From NCBI GenBank assembly GCA_049334165.1, contig JBEGHD010000006.1: a stretch of 64,000 bases of DNA; one strand, given 5' to 3'. The notes under the pieces were generated by a model that saw only the letters and a list, made by a program, of their open reading frames with translations, did not search any database and had not been told where the DNA came from. Positions 51,738 to 61,180 of this stretch are shown here, one piece after another (within the stretch, counting starts at the first letter, position 1; each line of letters starts with the position of its first letter). The stretch comes from JBEGHD01 sp049334165. Its GTDB lineage: Bacteria; Bacteroidota; Bacteroidia; Flavobacteriales_D; Sanyastnellaceae. The position numbers were made by a program, and so were the translations under genes.

Positions 51738-51773
51738 AATCCCTCTTGCCCAATGTGGCGGGAGGGATTTTTT
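51738..51773 (+). terminator. Long-stem terminator after the PKD protein gene
   Basis: AAATCCCTC (51738-51746) pairs with GAGGGATTT (51762-51770), and the stem can extend inward through G-U pairs to GCC/GGC, giving about 14 base pairs around CAATGT. The T-run 51768-51773 follows. The convergent permease gene ends at 51772, so it may serve both directions. Confidence 0.88.
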
Positions 51774-53019
51774 AGTTTGATCGAATGGCGACCACCGGGT
51801 TTAGATTACTTGCCGTTTTCGCTGGAAGCACTCCACTAATCAACCCTATAGCCAGGGAAATAGAAATACCGATGAAGAAGTTGGACCAGAACCAGCCGAT
51901 CTCGAATTCCACAGGCATGAGATTGACGATGCCTACAATCAGAGCGATTAGCCCAAGTCCGATGAGGCCACCAAAGAGGCACAGCATCACACTTTCAAAA
52001 AGAAACTGCAGCATGATGAAATAATTTTTTGCTCCCAGAGATTTCTGAATCCCGATGATTCTCGTACGCTCTTTTACCGATACAAACATGATGTTTGCAA
52101 TGCTGAAACCACCTACCAAAATCGCAAAAAAGCCAATGAAAAATCCGATGGAATTTACGTAGCCAAAAACATCATCAAGCGTTTTTGAAATGAGTGTACT
52201 CTCGTTAACAGCAAAATCATTTTCATCATTTGGTCGCAAGCTGCGAAGAGAACGCATGTTTGCTATCACATCGTCTTTGAGCTCGCTCAGCGAAACTCCA
52301 TCTTTAGCTTTAATTCCTATTGAGACGTCTGTTTCCCTGTAATTGATCAGTCGTGCTCCAAAAACCGCAGGAACCATCACAACCCGATCAAAGGTTTGGC
52401 CGATCATCGAGTTTCCCTCTTTTTCAAAGACTCCAATCACATTTACTTTTAGTCCGTTGACCTTAATGTCTTTACCAATCGGATCTTGTGCCGGGAAAAG
52501 TGTCTCGGCAATGTCAGCCCCGATCACGCCCAGGTTTCTTCCTGCAGCCGATTCTACCTGGGTGAAGTAACGGCCATCTTGAAGTTTCACTTTCATCACG
52601 TCTTTGTAGTTGTGAGAAACCGACATGAGGCTCGTGTTTTTCGCAAAGCTGTTGCGGTGTTCCACGGTGGCGCTTATTCCCGACTGGAACGAAATGGCCT
52701 GGTGTGTCGTGAGTCGTTCGTCAAGCAGGTTCATGTCCTGCATGGTGGGTTGCTCTCGCTGAATGTACTTCCACCATTCGTATTCTTCTCCTGGCTCAGG
52801 TGCCCACGGCATTTTTTGTACGAAGATCACATCGTCTTCCAGCATGTCGAAACTTTCTTCGAGCGAGAGTTTCATAGTGTCCACAAGGGTGAACACCGCA
52901 ATGATGGCGAAAATTCCGATGGTTACTCCCAGAAGCGAAAGCAGCGTGCGCAACTTATGAGCAACAATCGCCTGAAAAGCAAACGAAAAACTCTCGCGGA
53001 TGAGTCGGAGGATGAGCAT
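51772..53019 (-). CDS. MacB/FtsX-type ABC transporter permease
   Basis: The protein has 415 residues. ESFSFAFQAIVAHKLRTLLSLLGVTIGIFAIIAVFTLVDTM is the N-terminal FtsX/MacB start with the first transmembrane helix. A MacB-like periplasmic domain spans about 50-260 (NLGVIGADIAETLFPAQDPIGKDIKVNGLKVNVIGVFEKEG). Three C-terminal helices follow, including GGFSIANIMFVSVKERTRIIGIQKSLGAK. These permeases work in mechanotransmission, moving peptides or lipoproteins with a separate ATPase, which is not adjacent. Complete gene. Confidence 0.9.
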   Translation of the reverse strand: MLILRLIRESFSFAFQAIVAHKLRTLLSLLGVTIGIFAIIAVFTLVDTMKLSLEESFDMLEDDVIFVQKMPWAPEPGEEYEWWKYIQREQPTMQDMNLLDERLTTHQAISFQSGISATVEHRNSFAKNTSLMSVSHNYKDVMKVKLQDGRYFTQVESAAGRNLGVIGADIAETLFPAQDPIGKDIKVNGLKVNVIGVFEKEGNSMIGQTFDRVVMVPAVFGARLINYRETDVSIGIKAKDGVSLSELKDDVIANMRSLRSLRPNDENDFAVNESTLISKTLDDVFGYVNSIGFFIGFFAILVGGFSIANIMFVSVKERTRIIGIQKSLGAKNYFIMLQFLFESVMLCLFGGLIGLGLIALIVGIVNLMPVEFEIGWFWSNFFIGISISLAIGLISGVLPAKTASNLNPVVAIRSN

Positions 53020-53143
53020 AGTTGCGAATTTAGCAGAAGCAACTCAATGTCCGATTGCTCAAATTGGGAAATGATCGAGATTCTATAAAATTAACAAGTC
53101 GATCAAAGTCGGGCTGTCGTGTGGCATTTCCCTGTGGCTTAAT

Positions 53144-53151
53144 TACCTTTG
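53144..53151 (+). promoter_or_regulatory. -7 promoter element of purH
   Basis: TACCTTTG is an exact TAnnTTTG, 35 bases before the purH ATG. No clear TTG at -33. Confidence 0.5.
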
Positions 53152-53186
53152 CACCTTTCTAATTTGGAACCTCAAAAACCTGCGCC

Positions 53187-54713
53187 ATGAGCCACACAAA
53201 AATCAAGTCTGCTCTGATTTCAGTATTCAACAAAGAAGGCCTCGAGCCTGTGCTCAAAAAACTCAATCAACTCGGAGTAAAAATTTACTCAACTGGTGGA
53301 ACTCAAAAATTTATTGAAGATCAGGGAGTTCCTGTTACTGCAGTGGAAGATCTCACTTCGTACCCTTCGATTCTCGGTGGTAGAGTGAAAACACTGCACC
53401 CAAAAGTTTTCGGTGGAATTTTGGCGAGAAGAGAAAACGGTGAAGACATTTCCGAGTTGAACAGCTATCAAATCCCAGAAGTAGACCTGGTGATTGTCGA
53501 CCTCTATCCGTTTGAAAAAACTGTGGCATCAGGTGCCGAGCACCAGGACATCATTGAGAAAATTGACATTGGAGGAATCAGTCTCATTCGCGCAGCGGCA
53601 AAGAATTACAAGGATGTTTTGATAGTGCCTTCAGTAGATCACTACGATTCGCTTATTGAACTCCTTTCGATCCACGGAGCTGAAAGTACAGAGGAGGAAA
53701 GAAGAAGTTTTGCCAGAGATGCTTTCGACATTTCTTCGCACTACGACACGCACATTTTTGAGTATTTCAACAAAGGAAAAAAGGCCGTTTTCAAAAACAG
53801 CATTCGCAAGAGCGAAACGTTGCGATACGGTGAAAACCCGCACCAGAACGGTGTTTTTTATGGCGATCTGGAAGCGATGTTCGACAAGCTTCACGGAAAA
53901 GAGCTTTCGTACAACAACCTTCTTGATGTAGACGCAGCAGTAAATCTCATGGCTGAGTTTAAAGATGAAAAGCCAACTTTTGCCATTCTCAAACACAACA
54001 ACGCATGTGGGTTAGCCACGAGGGACTCCATTTCTGAGGCCTACTCAGCCGCACTTGCCGGAGATCCCGTTTCTGCTTTCGGAGGGATTTTGATTTCCAA
54101 CACCACCATTGACTTGCCCACGGCAGAAAAAATCAACGACTTGTTTTGCGAAGTGGTGATTGCGCCAAAATTCGATGACGAAGCTGAGGAGCTTTTGAAG
54201 TCTAAAAAGAACCGAATTCTGCTCGTTCAAAAAGAAGTGGCGTTGCCGAAAAAACAGTTCAGAACGATTCTCAACGGTGTGTTGGAGCAGGACAAAGACA
54301 TGATCACCGACCAGGTGAAAGATTTTGAGAAAGTGACAAAAGCCGAAGCCAGCGAAAGAGAGCTGACCGACTTAGAGTTTGCTAACAAGCTGGTGAAACA
54401 CACCAAATCGAACACCATCGTTTTCGCTAAAAATTTGCAACTGTGCGCCAGTGGTACTGGGCAGACCTCGCGTGTAGATGCGCTCAAGCAAGCGGTAGTG
54501 AAAGCAAAGGCATTCGACTTCGACCTTAACGGAGCTGTGATGGCGTCCGATGCGTTTTTCCCATTTCCCGATTGTGTGGAGTTAGCCGATGAAGCTGGAG
54601 TGAAAGCAGTGATCCAACCGGGTGGATCCATTAAAGACAAACTATCGATCGAATATTGCGATGCTCACGGCATGTCGATGTACTTCACTGGAAACAGGCA
54701 CTTTAGGCATTGA
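53187..54713 (+). CDS. purH: Bifunctional AICAR transformylase / IMP cyclohydrolase
   Basis: The protein has 508 residues, the usual length. The N-terminal cyclohydrolase (MGS-like, 1-195) includes IKSALISVFNKEGLEPVLKKL, IYSTGGTQKFI, GRVKTLHPKVFGGILARR and DIGGISLIRAAAKNY. The transformylase domain (about 200-508) includes LRYGENPHQNGVFY, FAILKHNNACGLATRDS, DPVSAFGGILISN, SGTGQTSRVDALKQA and the C-terminal YFTGNRHFRH. It performs the last two steps of de novo IMP synthesis. It precedes mreB by 160 bases, in the same direction, probably as a separate unit. Confidence 0.97.
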   Translation: MSHTKIKSALISVFNKEGLEPVLKKLNQLGVKIYSTGGTQKFIEDQGVPVTAVEDLTSYPSILGGRVKTLHPKVFGGILARRENGEDISELNSYQIPEVDLVIVDLYPFEKTVASGAEHQDIIEKIDIGGISLIRAAAKNYKDVLIVPSVDHYDSLIELLSIHGAESTEEERRSFARDAFDISSHYDTHIFEYFNKGKKAVFKNSIRKSETLRYGENPHQNGVFYGDLEAMFDKLHGKELSYNNLLDVDAAVNLMAEFKDEKPTFAILKHNNACGLATRDSISEAYSAALAGDPVSAFGGILISNTTIDLPTAEKINDLFCEVVIAPKFDDEAEELLKSKKNRILLVQKEVALPKKQFRTILNGVLEQDKDMITDQVKDFEKVTKAEASERELTDLEFANKLVKHTKSNTIVFAKNLQLCASGTGQTSRVDALKQAVVKAKAFDFDLNGAVMASDAFFPFPDCVELADEAGVKAVIQPGGSIKDKLSIEYCDAHGMSMYFTGNRHFRH

Positions 54714-54873
54714 TGTTTTTAAACAATCCACAATGGATAATTTTGAAAACCAGTGCGCGTTGCCTGAGCAGTAAAATATGTAACTTGGAACGCATCAAAA
54801 TAAGCATTAGATCGTAAAAAAATTGCAAATTGCCGGACTTACAGGCACAAGCACACTAGGGACAAGTAAATAA

Positions 54874-55899
54874 ATGGGATTATTTAATTTTTTCACTCAG
54901 GAAATCGCGATTGACCTCGGGACGGCCAATACGCTAATCATTCACAATGATAAAGTAGTGGTAGACGAACCGTCAATTGTGGCCAAAGACAGAGCCACTG
55001 GCAAAACGGTAGCGATCGGGCGAATGGCCCAGCAGATGCACGGAAAGACCCACGAGAACATCAAAACCGTAAGACCACTAAAAGACGGTGTGATTGCCGA
55101 CTTCCACAGTGCCGAGGACATGATCAAGGGGATGATCAAAATGATCAACAAAGGCCGCAACTGGTTTGCCCCATCACTCAGAATGGTGATTTGTATTCCT
55201 TCGGGAATCACTGAAGTGGAAAAGCGCGCTGTAAAAGATTCTGCAGAACATGCTGGCGCAAAGGAGGTTTATCTGATCCACGAGCCAATGGCCGCTGCCA
55301 TCGGTATCGGAATCGATGTGGAAGAGCCCATGGGAAATATGATTATCGACATCGGAGGTGGTACTTCCGAAATTGCTGTGATCGCTCTCGGTGGAATCGT
55401 AACCGACAAAAATATCCGAGTGGCTGGTGATGAATTCACGCAGGACATTGAGGAGTACATGCGCAGACAACACAACATCTTGATTGGTGAGCGCACCGCT
55501 GAGCAAATTAAGATTGAAGTGGGTGCCGCACTGAGTGACCTCGATGAGCCGCCAGAAGACTACAAAGTTCGGGGTCGCGATTTAATGACCGGAATTCCTA
55601 AAGAAATTCAGGTTTCTTCAACCGAAATAGCCCACGCACTTGATAAGTCGATTTCAAAAATTGAAGAAGCCATTTTGAGTTGTTTGGAGAATACGCCCCC
55701 AGAGCTTTCTGCAGATATCTACCGCACAGGAATTTATCTCGCTGGTGGAGGAGCTTTGCTGAGAGGTCTCGACAAACGGATTTCACTCAAAACAAAACTT
55801 CCGGTGCATGTGGCCGAAGATCCATTGAGAGCTGTTGCCCGCGGAACGGGAATTGCCCTTAAGAACATCGACCACTACCAGTTTTTGATGAGAGACTAA
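54874..55899 (+). CDS. mreB: Rod shape-determining protein, actin-like ATPase
   Basis: The protein has 341 residues. The phosphate-1 loop is IAIDLGTANTLI, and EPSIVAKDRATGKTVAIGRMAQQMHGKTHENI follows as in all MreB. NMIIDIGGGTSEIAVIALGGIV is phosphate-2, and YLAGGGALLRGLDKRI the adenosine motif. It forms membrane-bound filaments that guide the elongasome. It is the first gene of mreB-mreC-mreD-mrdA-rodA, implying rod-shaped cells. I see no convincing TAnnTTTG box in the 160 bases upstream, so read-through from purH or a different promoter is possible. Confidence 0.97.
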   Translation: MGLFNFFTQEIAIDLGTANTLIIHNDKVVVDEPSIVAKDRATGKTVAIGRMAQQMHGKTHENIKTVRPLKDGVIADFHSAEDMIKGMIKMINKGRNWFAPSLRMVICIPSGITEVEKRAVKDSAEHAGAKEVYLIHEPMAAAIGIGIDVEEPMGNMIIDIGGGTSEIAVIALGGIVTDKNIRVAGDEFTQDIEEYMRRQHNILIGERTAEQIKIEVGAALSDLDEPPEDYKVRGRDLMTGIPKEIQVSSTEIAHALDKSISKIEEAILSCLENTPPELSADIYRTGIYLAGGGALLRGLDKRISLKTKLPVHVAEDPLRAVARGTGIALKNIDHYQFLMRD

Positions 55900-55984
55900 A
55901 TGCGTAACAATGGCTGTGGTGCCTTCGAGGAAACCGACACAGCCCGACCGGTAAAAAACCTGGTCACAAACAAAAGTCTGAAAG

Positions 55985-56821
55985 ATGCGCAACCTGATTC
56001 AACTTATTTTTCGCTATCACGTCTTTTTGCTTTTTCTGCTTTTGCAGGTCGTTGCTTTCGCCTTGCTTTTTTACAACAACCGGTTTCACCAAACAGCCTA
56101 CCTAAGCTCTGCAAATGAACTGGTTGGTGATCTCTACAGCAAGCGAAATGCAGTGGAAGATTACATGCGACTTTCGGAGATCAACGATGAGCTGGCTCTC
56201 GAAAATGCACTCCTGAAGAGCAGGCAAAGAAGAGCCTACTACGACCTCAATGAAAACCTCATCCTTTCGGAAAACGACTCACTTTTTAGACAACAATTCG
56301 TCTACACCAGTGCCAAGGTTGTGAACAATTCGGTAAGCAAGAGACAGAACTACATCACCATCGACAAAGGAAGAAATCACGACATCGCACCAGAAATGGG
56401 AGTGGTGGCCAACAACTCACTGGTGGGTGTGGTAAAGGACGTTTCCGATCACTACGCTGTAGTGATGCCCATGACCAATACTAATTTTAGGGTAAGCGTG
56501 AAACTCAAGAAATCCGGTGAATTTGGTCAGGCTCGCTGGCCGGGAACCGATCCCGGAGTGGCGGAAGTAAACGATATTCCGAAGCACGCAAAAATTGAAG
56601 TTGGTGACACCATAGTCACCACAGGCTATTCCACGTTCTTCCCGGAAAACGTGACAGTGGGAACAGTGCGGACAAAAGAAATCAAAGAGGGAGAAAACTT
56701 CTATGCTCTAACCATAGATCTGTCAACAGACTTTAGCTCGCTGAGTTACGTGAATGTGATCATAAACCTGCTCAAAGAAGAGCGCGAAAATCTCGAAGAA
56801 AGGGTGCAGGATGCTGGGTAG
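55985..56821 (+). CDS. mreC: Rod shape-determining protein MreC
   Basis: The protein has 278 residues. One N-terminal transmembrane helix (about 10-29) is followed by a coiled coil at about 55-85 (LSEINDELALENALLKSRQRR) and the beta-rich MreC core (YTSAKVVNNSVSKRQNYITIDKGRNHDIAPEMGVVANNSLVGVVKDV and IEVGDTIVTTGYSTFFPENVTVGTV). It lies in the periplasm and activates PBP2-RodA. The 85 bases after mreB are non-coding, and the 3' end overlaps mreD by 11 bases. Confidence 0.95.
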   Translation: MRNLIQLIFRYHVFLLFLLLQVVAFALLFYNNRFHQTAYLSSANELVGDLYSKRNAVEDYMRLSEINDELALENALLKSRQRRAYYDLNENLILSENDSLFRQQFVYTSAKVVNNSVSKRQNYITIDKGRNHDIAPEMGVVANNSLVGVVKDVSDHYAVVMPMTNTNFRVSVKLKKSGEFGQARWPGTDPGVAEVNDIPKHAKIEVGDTIVTTGYSTFFPENVTVGTVRTKEIKEGENFYALTIDLSTDFSSLSYVNVIINLLKEERENLEERVQDAG

Positions 56822-57338
56822 AGTTTTAAGTCAAATATTCCGATTTGTATTTTTTATTCTGCTCCAGGGTTTGATTTTTAATCAGCTCAACCTATTTAAT
56901 GGGTGGGTAAATCCTTACATCTACATCTTCGCAATTTTGATGCTCCCGGTTGAAACTCCTCGCACGGCCGTGCTTTTTATCGCGTTCGCTACAGGTGTTT
57001 TGGTTGACACGTTTAGCAGTACTCTGGGGATGCACACTTCAGCGTGTGTCTTTATCGGATTCATTCAGCCGTTAGTGCTTCGTGTGCTCGCTCCTCGCGA
57101 TGGATACGAATTTGGGCAATTGCCGACTGTGCAGGAAATGGGCTTGAGTTGGTATCTGGCCTTTGCAGGAATCATCACGGTGGCTCACCACCTATGGTTG
57201 TTCTACGTAGAGATATTTAGGTTCAGCAACTTTTTTATCACCCTCCTTCAGGCAATTTCCAGTGCAGCCGCTACGCTGATAATAATGGTCATTATTCAAT
57301 ACCTGAGTTTTCGACCTAAGTCGAGGAGAAGATCATGA
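56811..57338 (+). CDS. mreD: Rod shape-determining protein MreD
   Basis: This is a 175-residue membrane protein with five to six hydrophobic helices. FVFFILLQGLIFNQLNLFNGWVNPYIYIFAILMLP is the family start, followed by VLFIAFATGVLVDTFSSTLGMHTSACVFIGFIQPLVL with the conserved D-x-F-x-x-x-x-G-x-x-A motif. It is part of the elongasome between MreC and PBP2. It overlaps both neighbours (11 bases with mreC, ATGA with mrdA), consistent with coupled translation. Confidence 0.94.
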   Translation: MLGRVLSQIFRFVFFILLQGLIFNQLNLFNGWVNPYIYIFAILMLPVETPRTAVLFIAFATGVLVDTFSSTLGMHTSACVFIGFIQPLVLRVLAPRDGYEFGQLPTVQEMGLSWYLAFAGIITVAHHLWLFYVEIFRFSNFFITLLQAISSAAATLIIMVIIQYLSFRPKSRRRS

Positions 57339-59149
57339 ACTTAGACAATAGGAAATACGTCATCATTGCCATTGTGCTCTCAATCGCGGTGATCTTTTTG
57401 GTGCGTCTCTACTACCTGCAGGTGGTGGATGACACCTGGAAAGGTAAAGCCGCTGAGATGACCGAGCGCAAGATTACGATCTATCCGTCTCGCGGTTTGA
57501 TCTACGATCGCAAGGGTAAACTGCTCGTGTCTAACAAGGCTGTTTACGATCTCATGATTTTGCCGCGCAACATGCAAGAAATGGACACAGTGGAGTTTTG
57601 CCAACTCGTGAATATCACAAGAGCAGAGTTTGACAGACGCTACGAACGAGCGGTTTCACCACCCAATGCTCCTTACCGGCCATCCATTTTTATTAAGCAA
57701 ATTCCTCCGACAGAATACGCCAGGATTAGCGAAAAACTTTTCAAATACCCTGGCTTTTACGGACAGCCACGTACACTTCGAAATTATCCCTACCCGATTG
57801 GTCCGCTTTTGCTGGGCGACATTGCCGAAGTGAGTCAGAGAGAAATTGAACAAAATCCATTTTACAAACCCGGAGATTATATTGGAAAGAACGGAATAGA
57901 GAAAACCTACGAGGAGGAACTCCGCGGGAAGCGCGGGGCACGATTTGTTTTGGTTGACGTGCTCAACAACGAAAAGGGAGCTTTTGCTGAAGGTCAATTC
58001 GATACTATCGCACAGTCTGGGAGTGACCTGATGACAACCATCGATGCCGAATTGCAATATTACGGTGAGCGATTAATGCAAAACAAAAAAGGAAGTATTG
58101 TAGCAATTGAGCCATCCACTGGTGAGATTCTGGCCATGGTTTCCAGTCCGTCCTTTGATCCGAACTTGCTAGTAGGGCGAAATCGCGGTGAAAACTACAT
58201 GCGACTTAAGGAAGACACTTTGAGCCCGCTTTACAATCGCGCCATTATGGGGCAGTATCGACCCGGCTCAATTTTCAAGATGATTCAGGCGCTGGTTGCA
58301 CTTCAAACGGAAACAATTTATGAAAGCACAAGGATCAGATGCAATAGAAATATCATCGGATGCCATGGTGCACACAGTTATGACGATCTTGAGCACGCTA
58401 TCATTCACTCGTGCAACCCCTACTTTCACGAAGTGACCAAACGAATGATTCAGTCTGGCGAACGCGACAATATTTTTTCTGATAGTCGCATCGGGCTGGC
58501 TCGGTGGAAAGAGAATATTGAAAGTTTTGGATTGGGGCGAGCACTTCAGGTAGACATCCCAGGTGTGCACGAGGGGTTCGTTCCGGGAGTCGACTACTAC
58601 GATAGAGTTTATGGCGAAAGACGCTGGGCTTTTAGCACGATTTATTCGATTAGCATTGGCGAAGGTGAGCTTGGAATCGTTCCGATTCAGATGGCAAATC
58701 TGGCTGCAATCATAGCGAACAGAGGGTATTTTTATACGCCTCACCTGGTGCGCAAAATTCAGGAGGAGGGAGCAAAGCGCGAAGAGTATCAGAAAAAGCA
58801 ATACACAGTTGTAGATCGCAAGCACTTTGATGTGGTAGTGGATGCAATGGAACGAGTGGTTTCTGACCCTAGCGGAACTGCAAGGAGAGCTCGCATTGAT
58901 GGAATCGAAGTTTGTGGAAAAACAGGGACGGTGCAGAACGAACCGCGTCCCGACCACTCGGTTTTTATGGCTTTTGCGCCAAAAGACGATCCTCAGATTG
59001 CAATAGCAGTTTATGTAGAGTATGCAGGGTTTGGAGGAACCTGGGCAGCGCCAATTGCGAGTCTCATGATGGAAAAATACCTCACCGACTCTATTTCGAA
59101 TCCAGCCAAGGAGCAGCGCATCCTGGATGCTAAATTTTTAGATTATTGA
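57335..59149 (+). CDS. mrdA: Penicillin-binding protein 2 (elongation transpeptidase)
   Basis: The protein has 604 residues. An N-terminal membrane anchor lies at about 8-25. The pedestal domain includes ITIYPSRGLIYDRKGKLLVSNKAVYDL and GKNGIEKTYEEELRGKRG. The transpeptidase domain carries RPGSIFKMIQ (S312-x-x-K315), the SCN motif in IHSCNPYFHE, and CGKTGTVQ with K529-T-G. It crosslinks side-wall peptidoglycan with RodA. It overlaps mreD by ATGA, and its stop overlaps the rodA start codon. Confidence 0.96.
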   Translation: MNLDNRKYVIIAIVLSIAVIFLVRLYYLQVVDDTWKGKAAEMTERKITIYPSRGLIYDRKGKLLVSNKAVYDLMILPRNMQEMDTVEFCQLVNITRAEFDRRYERAVSPPNAPYRPSIFIKQIPPTEYARISEKLFKYPGFYGQPRTLRNYPYPIGPLLLGDIAEVSQREIEQNPFYKPGDYIGKNGIEKTYEEELRGKRGARFVLVDVLNNEKGAFAEGQFDTIAQSGSDLMTTIDAELQYYGERLMQNKKGSIVAIEPSTGEILAMVSSPSFDPNLLVGRNRGENYMRLKEDTLSPLYNRAIMGQYRPGSIFKMIQALVALQTETIYESTRIRCNRNIIGCHGAHSYDDLEHAIIHSCNPYFHEVTKRMIQSGERDNIFSDSRIGLARWKENIESFGLGRALQVDIPGVHEGFVPGVDYYDRVYGERRWAFSTIYSISIGEGELGIVPIQMANLAAIIANRGYFYTPHLVRKIQEEGAKREEYQKKQYTVVDRKHFDVVVDAMERVVSDPSGTARRARIDGIEVCGKTGTVQNEPRPDHSVFMAFAPKDDPQIAIAVYVEYAGFGGTWAAPIASLMMEKYLTDSISNPAKEQRILDAKFLDY

Positions 59150-60468
59150 AAAGAACAGCACTGGCATACGACAAACTCGATTGGTTGACGATCTTCCTCT
59201 ACCTGGGGCTCGTACTGGCTGGCTGGCTGAATATTTATTCCGCCAGTTTCAACCCCGAGGTCACCAATATCTTCTCTCTGTCTGAAGAGTACGGAAGGCA
59301 ATTTTTGTGGATTGGTGTGAGCGTGGCTGTCGGTCTATTGATCTTGCTCGTAGAAGGCGAGTTTCTTCGAAGGCTTTCGATACCTGTCTACCTGGCCGTA
59401 CTCTTACTGCTGGTGCTTGTGTTGTTTTTCGGTAAAGAAGTAGGTGGGAATAAAGCCTGGTTTAGAATTGGCGGTTTTGGACTGCAGCCATCGGAGTTTG
59501 CCAAAATGGCCACCAGCCTCATGCTGGCGTGGTTTGTCAGTTCTTCAGGGTCGAGGTTCAGGTCGATTTCTGTCCGTGCCCGAGCAGTATTGATTTTTGC
59601 AATACCCGCTGGACTCATTCTGCTGCAGCCCGATACAGGAACAGTACTCGTCTTTACTGCATTTATCCTCCCGCTTTATCGCGAAGGGTTTTCCGGAAAC
59701 ATTTTGATTGTTGGAATAGCCGGCATCGTGCTCGGAGTTCTTTCGATCCTGATGAGTTACACAAGTTTTGATCTCTTGCTTCTTGGACAGGTGGAAGGAA
59801 GTTATGTCCTGCTGGGGATTTTGGCAGCTATCGGGGTGGTCGGTGTGATGCTGGTGAGGTGGCTGGTTTTACCCAGATTTCGAAGGCGAAACACGACCAT
59901 TGTGATTGTCTCTGTAGTACTGGCAATTGTCTTCTCTTCCTCGGTAAATATCGCCATTGAGAAAGTGATGCAGCCGCACCAGAAAAAGCGAATTGAGGTT
60001 TTGCTAGGCATCACCGAAGACCCGCAAGGTGCTGGTTATAATGTGAAGCAGTCGAAGACAGCCATCGGCTCTGGAGGTTTTTCTGGAAAGGGCTACCTCG
60101 AAGGTCCTTTTACCAAATTTAATTTCGTACCTGAGCAGAGCACCGATTTCATTTTTTGCACTGTAGGCGAGGAATGGGGCTTTCTGGGGAGTTCGTTTGT
60201 TATTATTCTTTATATCGCGCTGATTTTGCGATTGATTTTCATTGCCGAACGGCAACGTTCTCAATTCTCCCGTGTCTACGGCTACTGTGGAGCATCAATT
60301 CTTTTCATGCACCTCATGATCAACGTGGGGATGGTAATCGGACTGGTTCCTGTAATCGGTATTCCTCTGCCGTTCTTTAGTTACGGAGGATCGTCCATTA
60401 TCGGGTTCACTATGCTGCTTTTTATCATGCTCCGTTTGGATAGTGAACGGTTGGAAGTTTTCAGGTAG
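59146..60468 (+). CDS. rodA: Rod shape-determining glycosyltransferase RodA, TTG start
   Basis: The protein has 440 residues and ten or so transmembrane helices of the FtsW/RodA/SpoVE family. KAWFRIGGFGLQPSEFAKMATSLMLAWF, LILLQPDTGTVLVFTAFILPLY with the catalytic Asp, FNFVPEQSTDFIFCTVGEEWGFLGS and IGLVPVIGIPLPFFSYGGSSIIG are conserved. It polymerises lipid II in the elongasome. The start is a TTG overlapping the mrdA stop (TTGA), giving KRTALAYDKLDWLTIFLYLGL as the right N-terminus; no ATG fits. Last gene of the rod operon. Confidence 0.95.
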   Translation: MKRTALAYDKLDWLTIFLYLGLVLAGWLNIYSASFNPEVTNIFSLSEEYGRQFLWIGVSVAVGLLILLVEGEFLRRLSIPVYLAVLLLLVLVLFFGKEVGGNKAWFRIGGFGLQPSEFAKMATSLMLAWFVSSSGSRFRSISVRARAVLIFAIPAGLILLQPDTGTVLVFTAFILPLYREGFSGNILIVGIAGIVLGVLSILMSYTSFDLLLLGQVEGSYVLLGILAAIGVVGVMLVRWLVLPRFRRRNTTIVIVSVVLAIVFSSSVNIAIEKVMQPHQKKRIEVLLGITEDPQGAGYNVKQSKTAIGSGGFSGKGYLEGPFTKFNFVPEQSTDFIFCTVGEEWGFLGSSFVIILYIALILRLIFIAERQRSQFSRVYGYCGASILFMHLMINVGMVIGLVPVIGIPLPFFSYGGSSIIGFTMLLFIMLRLDSERLEVFR

Positions 60469-60533
60469 TTCTATCTAAAGAACTCTCTCAAAAAGCTGTA
60501 AACTCCCTTAAAAAGGAACTCCATGAATTCTTG

Positions 60534-60541
60534 TATCTTTG
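60534..60541 (+). promoter_or_regulatory. -7 promoter element of the VapC-type toxin-antitoxin pair
   Basis: TATCTTTG is an exact TAnnTTTG, 25 bases upstream of the antitoxin ATG. The repeats CTCCCTTAAAAAGGAACTCC just before it may be an autoregulatory site. No TTG at -33. Confidence 0.45.
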
Positions 60542-60566
60542 ATAATCAGATTAATAATGTTTTGCG

Positions 60567-60782
60567 ATGAATCTTGACTCAGTCAAAGTTGAACTTATAG
60601 ATTGGATTAGCCAATTGAAAGATAAGCAAGCAATAGATAAATTGCTGGCCTTAAAAAAGAGGCTGAATCCGGAAAAGGCAAATTCGAAAGAGAAGATTTT
60701 TGGTTCTGGAAAGCACCTAATCGAAGAAATATCTGATGACTTTAACGAACCACTTGACTCATTTAACGACTATCGAAAGTGA
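60567..60782 (+). CDS. Antitoxin partner of the PIN-domain toxin
   Basis: This is a 71-residue protein. The N-terminal VKVELIDWISQLKDKQAIDKLLALKKRL is the helical pattern of small Bacteroidota antitoxins of the DUF2281 type, and the C-terminal EEISDDFNEPLDSFNDYRK the flexible toxin-binding tail. Its stop overlaps the toxin's GTG start (GTGA). The identification rests on pairing and pattern. Confidence 0.8.
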   Translation: MNLDSVKVELIDWISQLKDKQAIDKLLALKKRLNPEKANSKEKIFGSGKHLIEEISDDFNEPLDSFNDYRK

Positions 60783-61147
60783 AGTTTTTAATAGACACTC
60801 ACATTTTACTTTGGTATATTTCAGGAGATAGCAGGATAAAAGAAAGTACGAAAGTCAAAATTGAGAATGTTTCGAATATTATTTACTTGAGTAACGCAAG
60901 TTTGTGGGAAATTGCCATCAAATTGAGCATTGGAAAGTTAAAGATTAATGGAAGTCTATCAGACTTGAGAGACTTCTTGACAGAAAAGGGATTTGAGATT
61001 CTCGAGTTTGACCACCACGATCTGGAAACCCTTTTGACGCTGCCGTTTCACCACCAGGACCCTTTTGACAGATTAATTATTTCTCAATGTAAGACAAAGT
61101 CAATCGAGTTAATAACCGATGATTCTCAAGTCTTAAGGTACTTTTAA
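60779..61147 (+). CDS. PIN-domain ribonuclease toxin, VapC type
   Basis: This is a 122-residue protein with a GTG start overlapping the antitoxin stop. The PIN active-site acids are present: FLIDTHILLWYISGD (D6), NASLWEIAIKLSIGKL (Glu in LWEIAIK), FHHQDPFDRLIISQ (Asp) and LITDDSQVLRY (Asp). VapC toxins cut tRNA or rRNA when the antitoxin is lost. The spelling LLWYISGD and LWEIAIK is that of the PilT-like toxins frequent in Bacteroidota and cyanobacteria. Confidence 0.9.
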   Translation: MKFLIDTHILLWYISGDSRIKESTKVKIENVSNIIYLSNASLWEIAIKLSIGKLKINGSLSDLRDFLTEKGFEILEFDHHDLETLLTLPFHHQDPFDRLIISQCKTKSIELITDDSQVLRYF

Positions 61148-61180
61148 TTTTAAAGAGCGTTTATTGAGTTTTTCGAAAAC

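Noticed and set aside
52486..53088. 200-codon plus-strand ORF
   Set aside because: Antisense to the MacB/FtsX-type permease and its upstream region; Cys/His-rich shadow translation.
54715..54752. Imperfect hairpin after purH (ATCCA-CAA-TGGAT core)
   Set aside because: Stem is short and interrupted, with no T-run; not counted as a terminator.
58268..58957. Long (229-codon) minus-strand ORF
   Set aside because: Antisense to the PBP2 transpeptidase domain; no family features.
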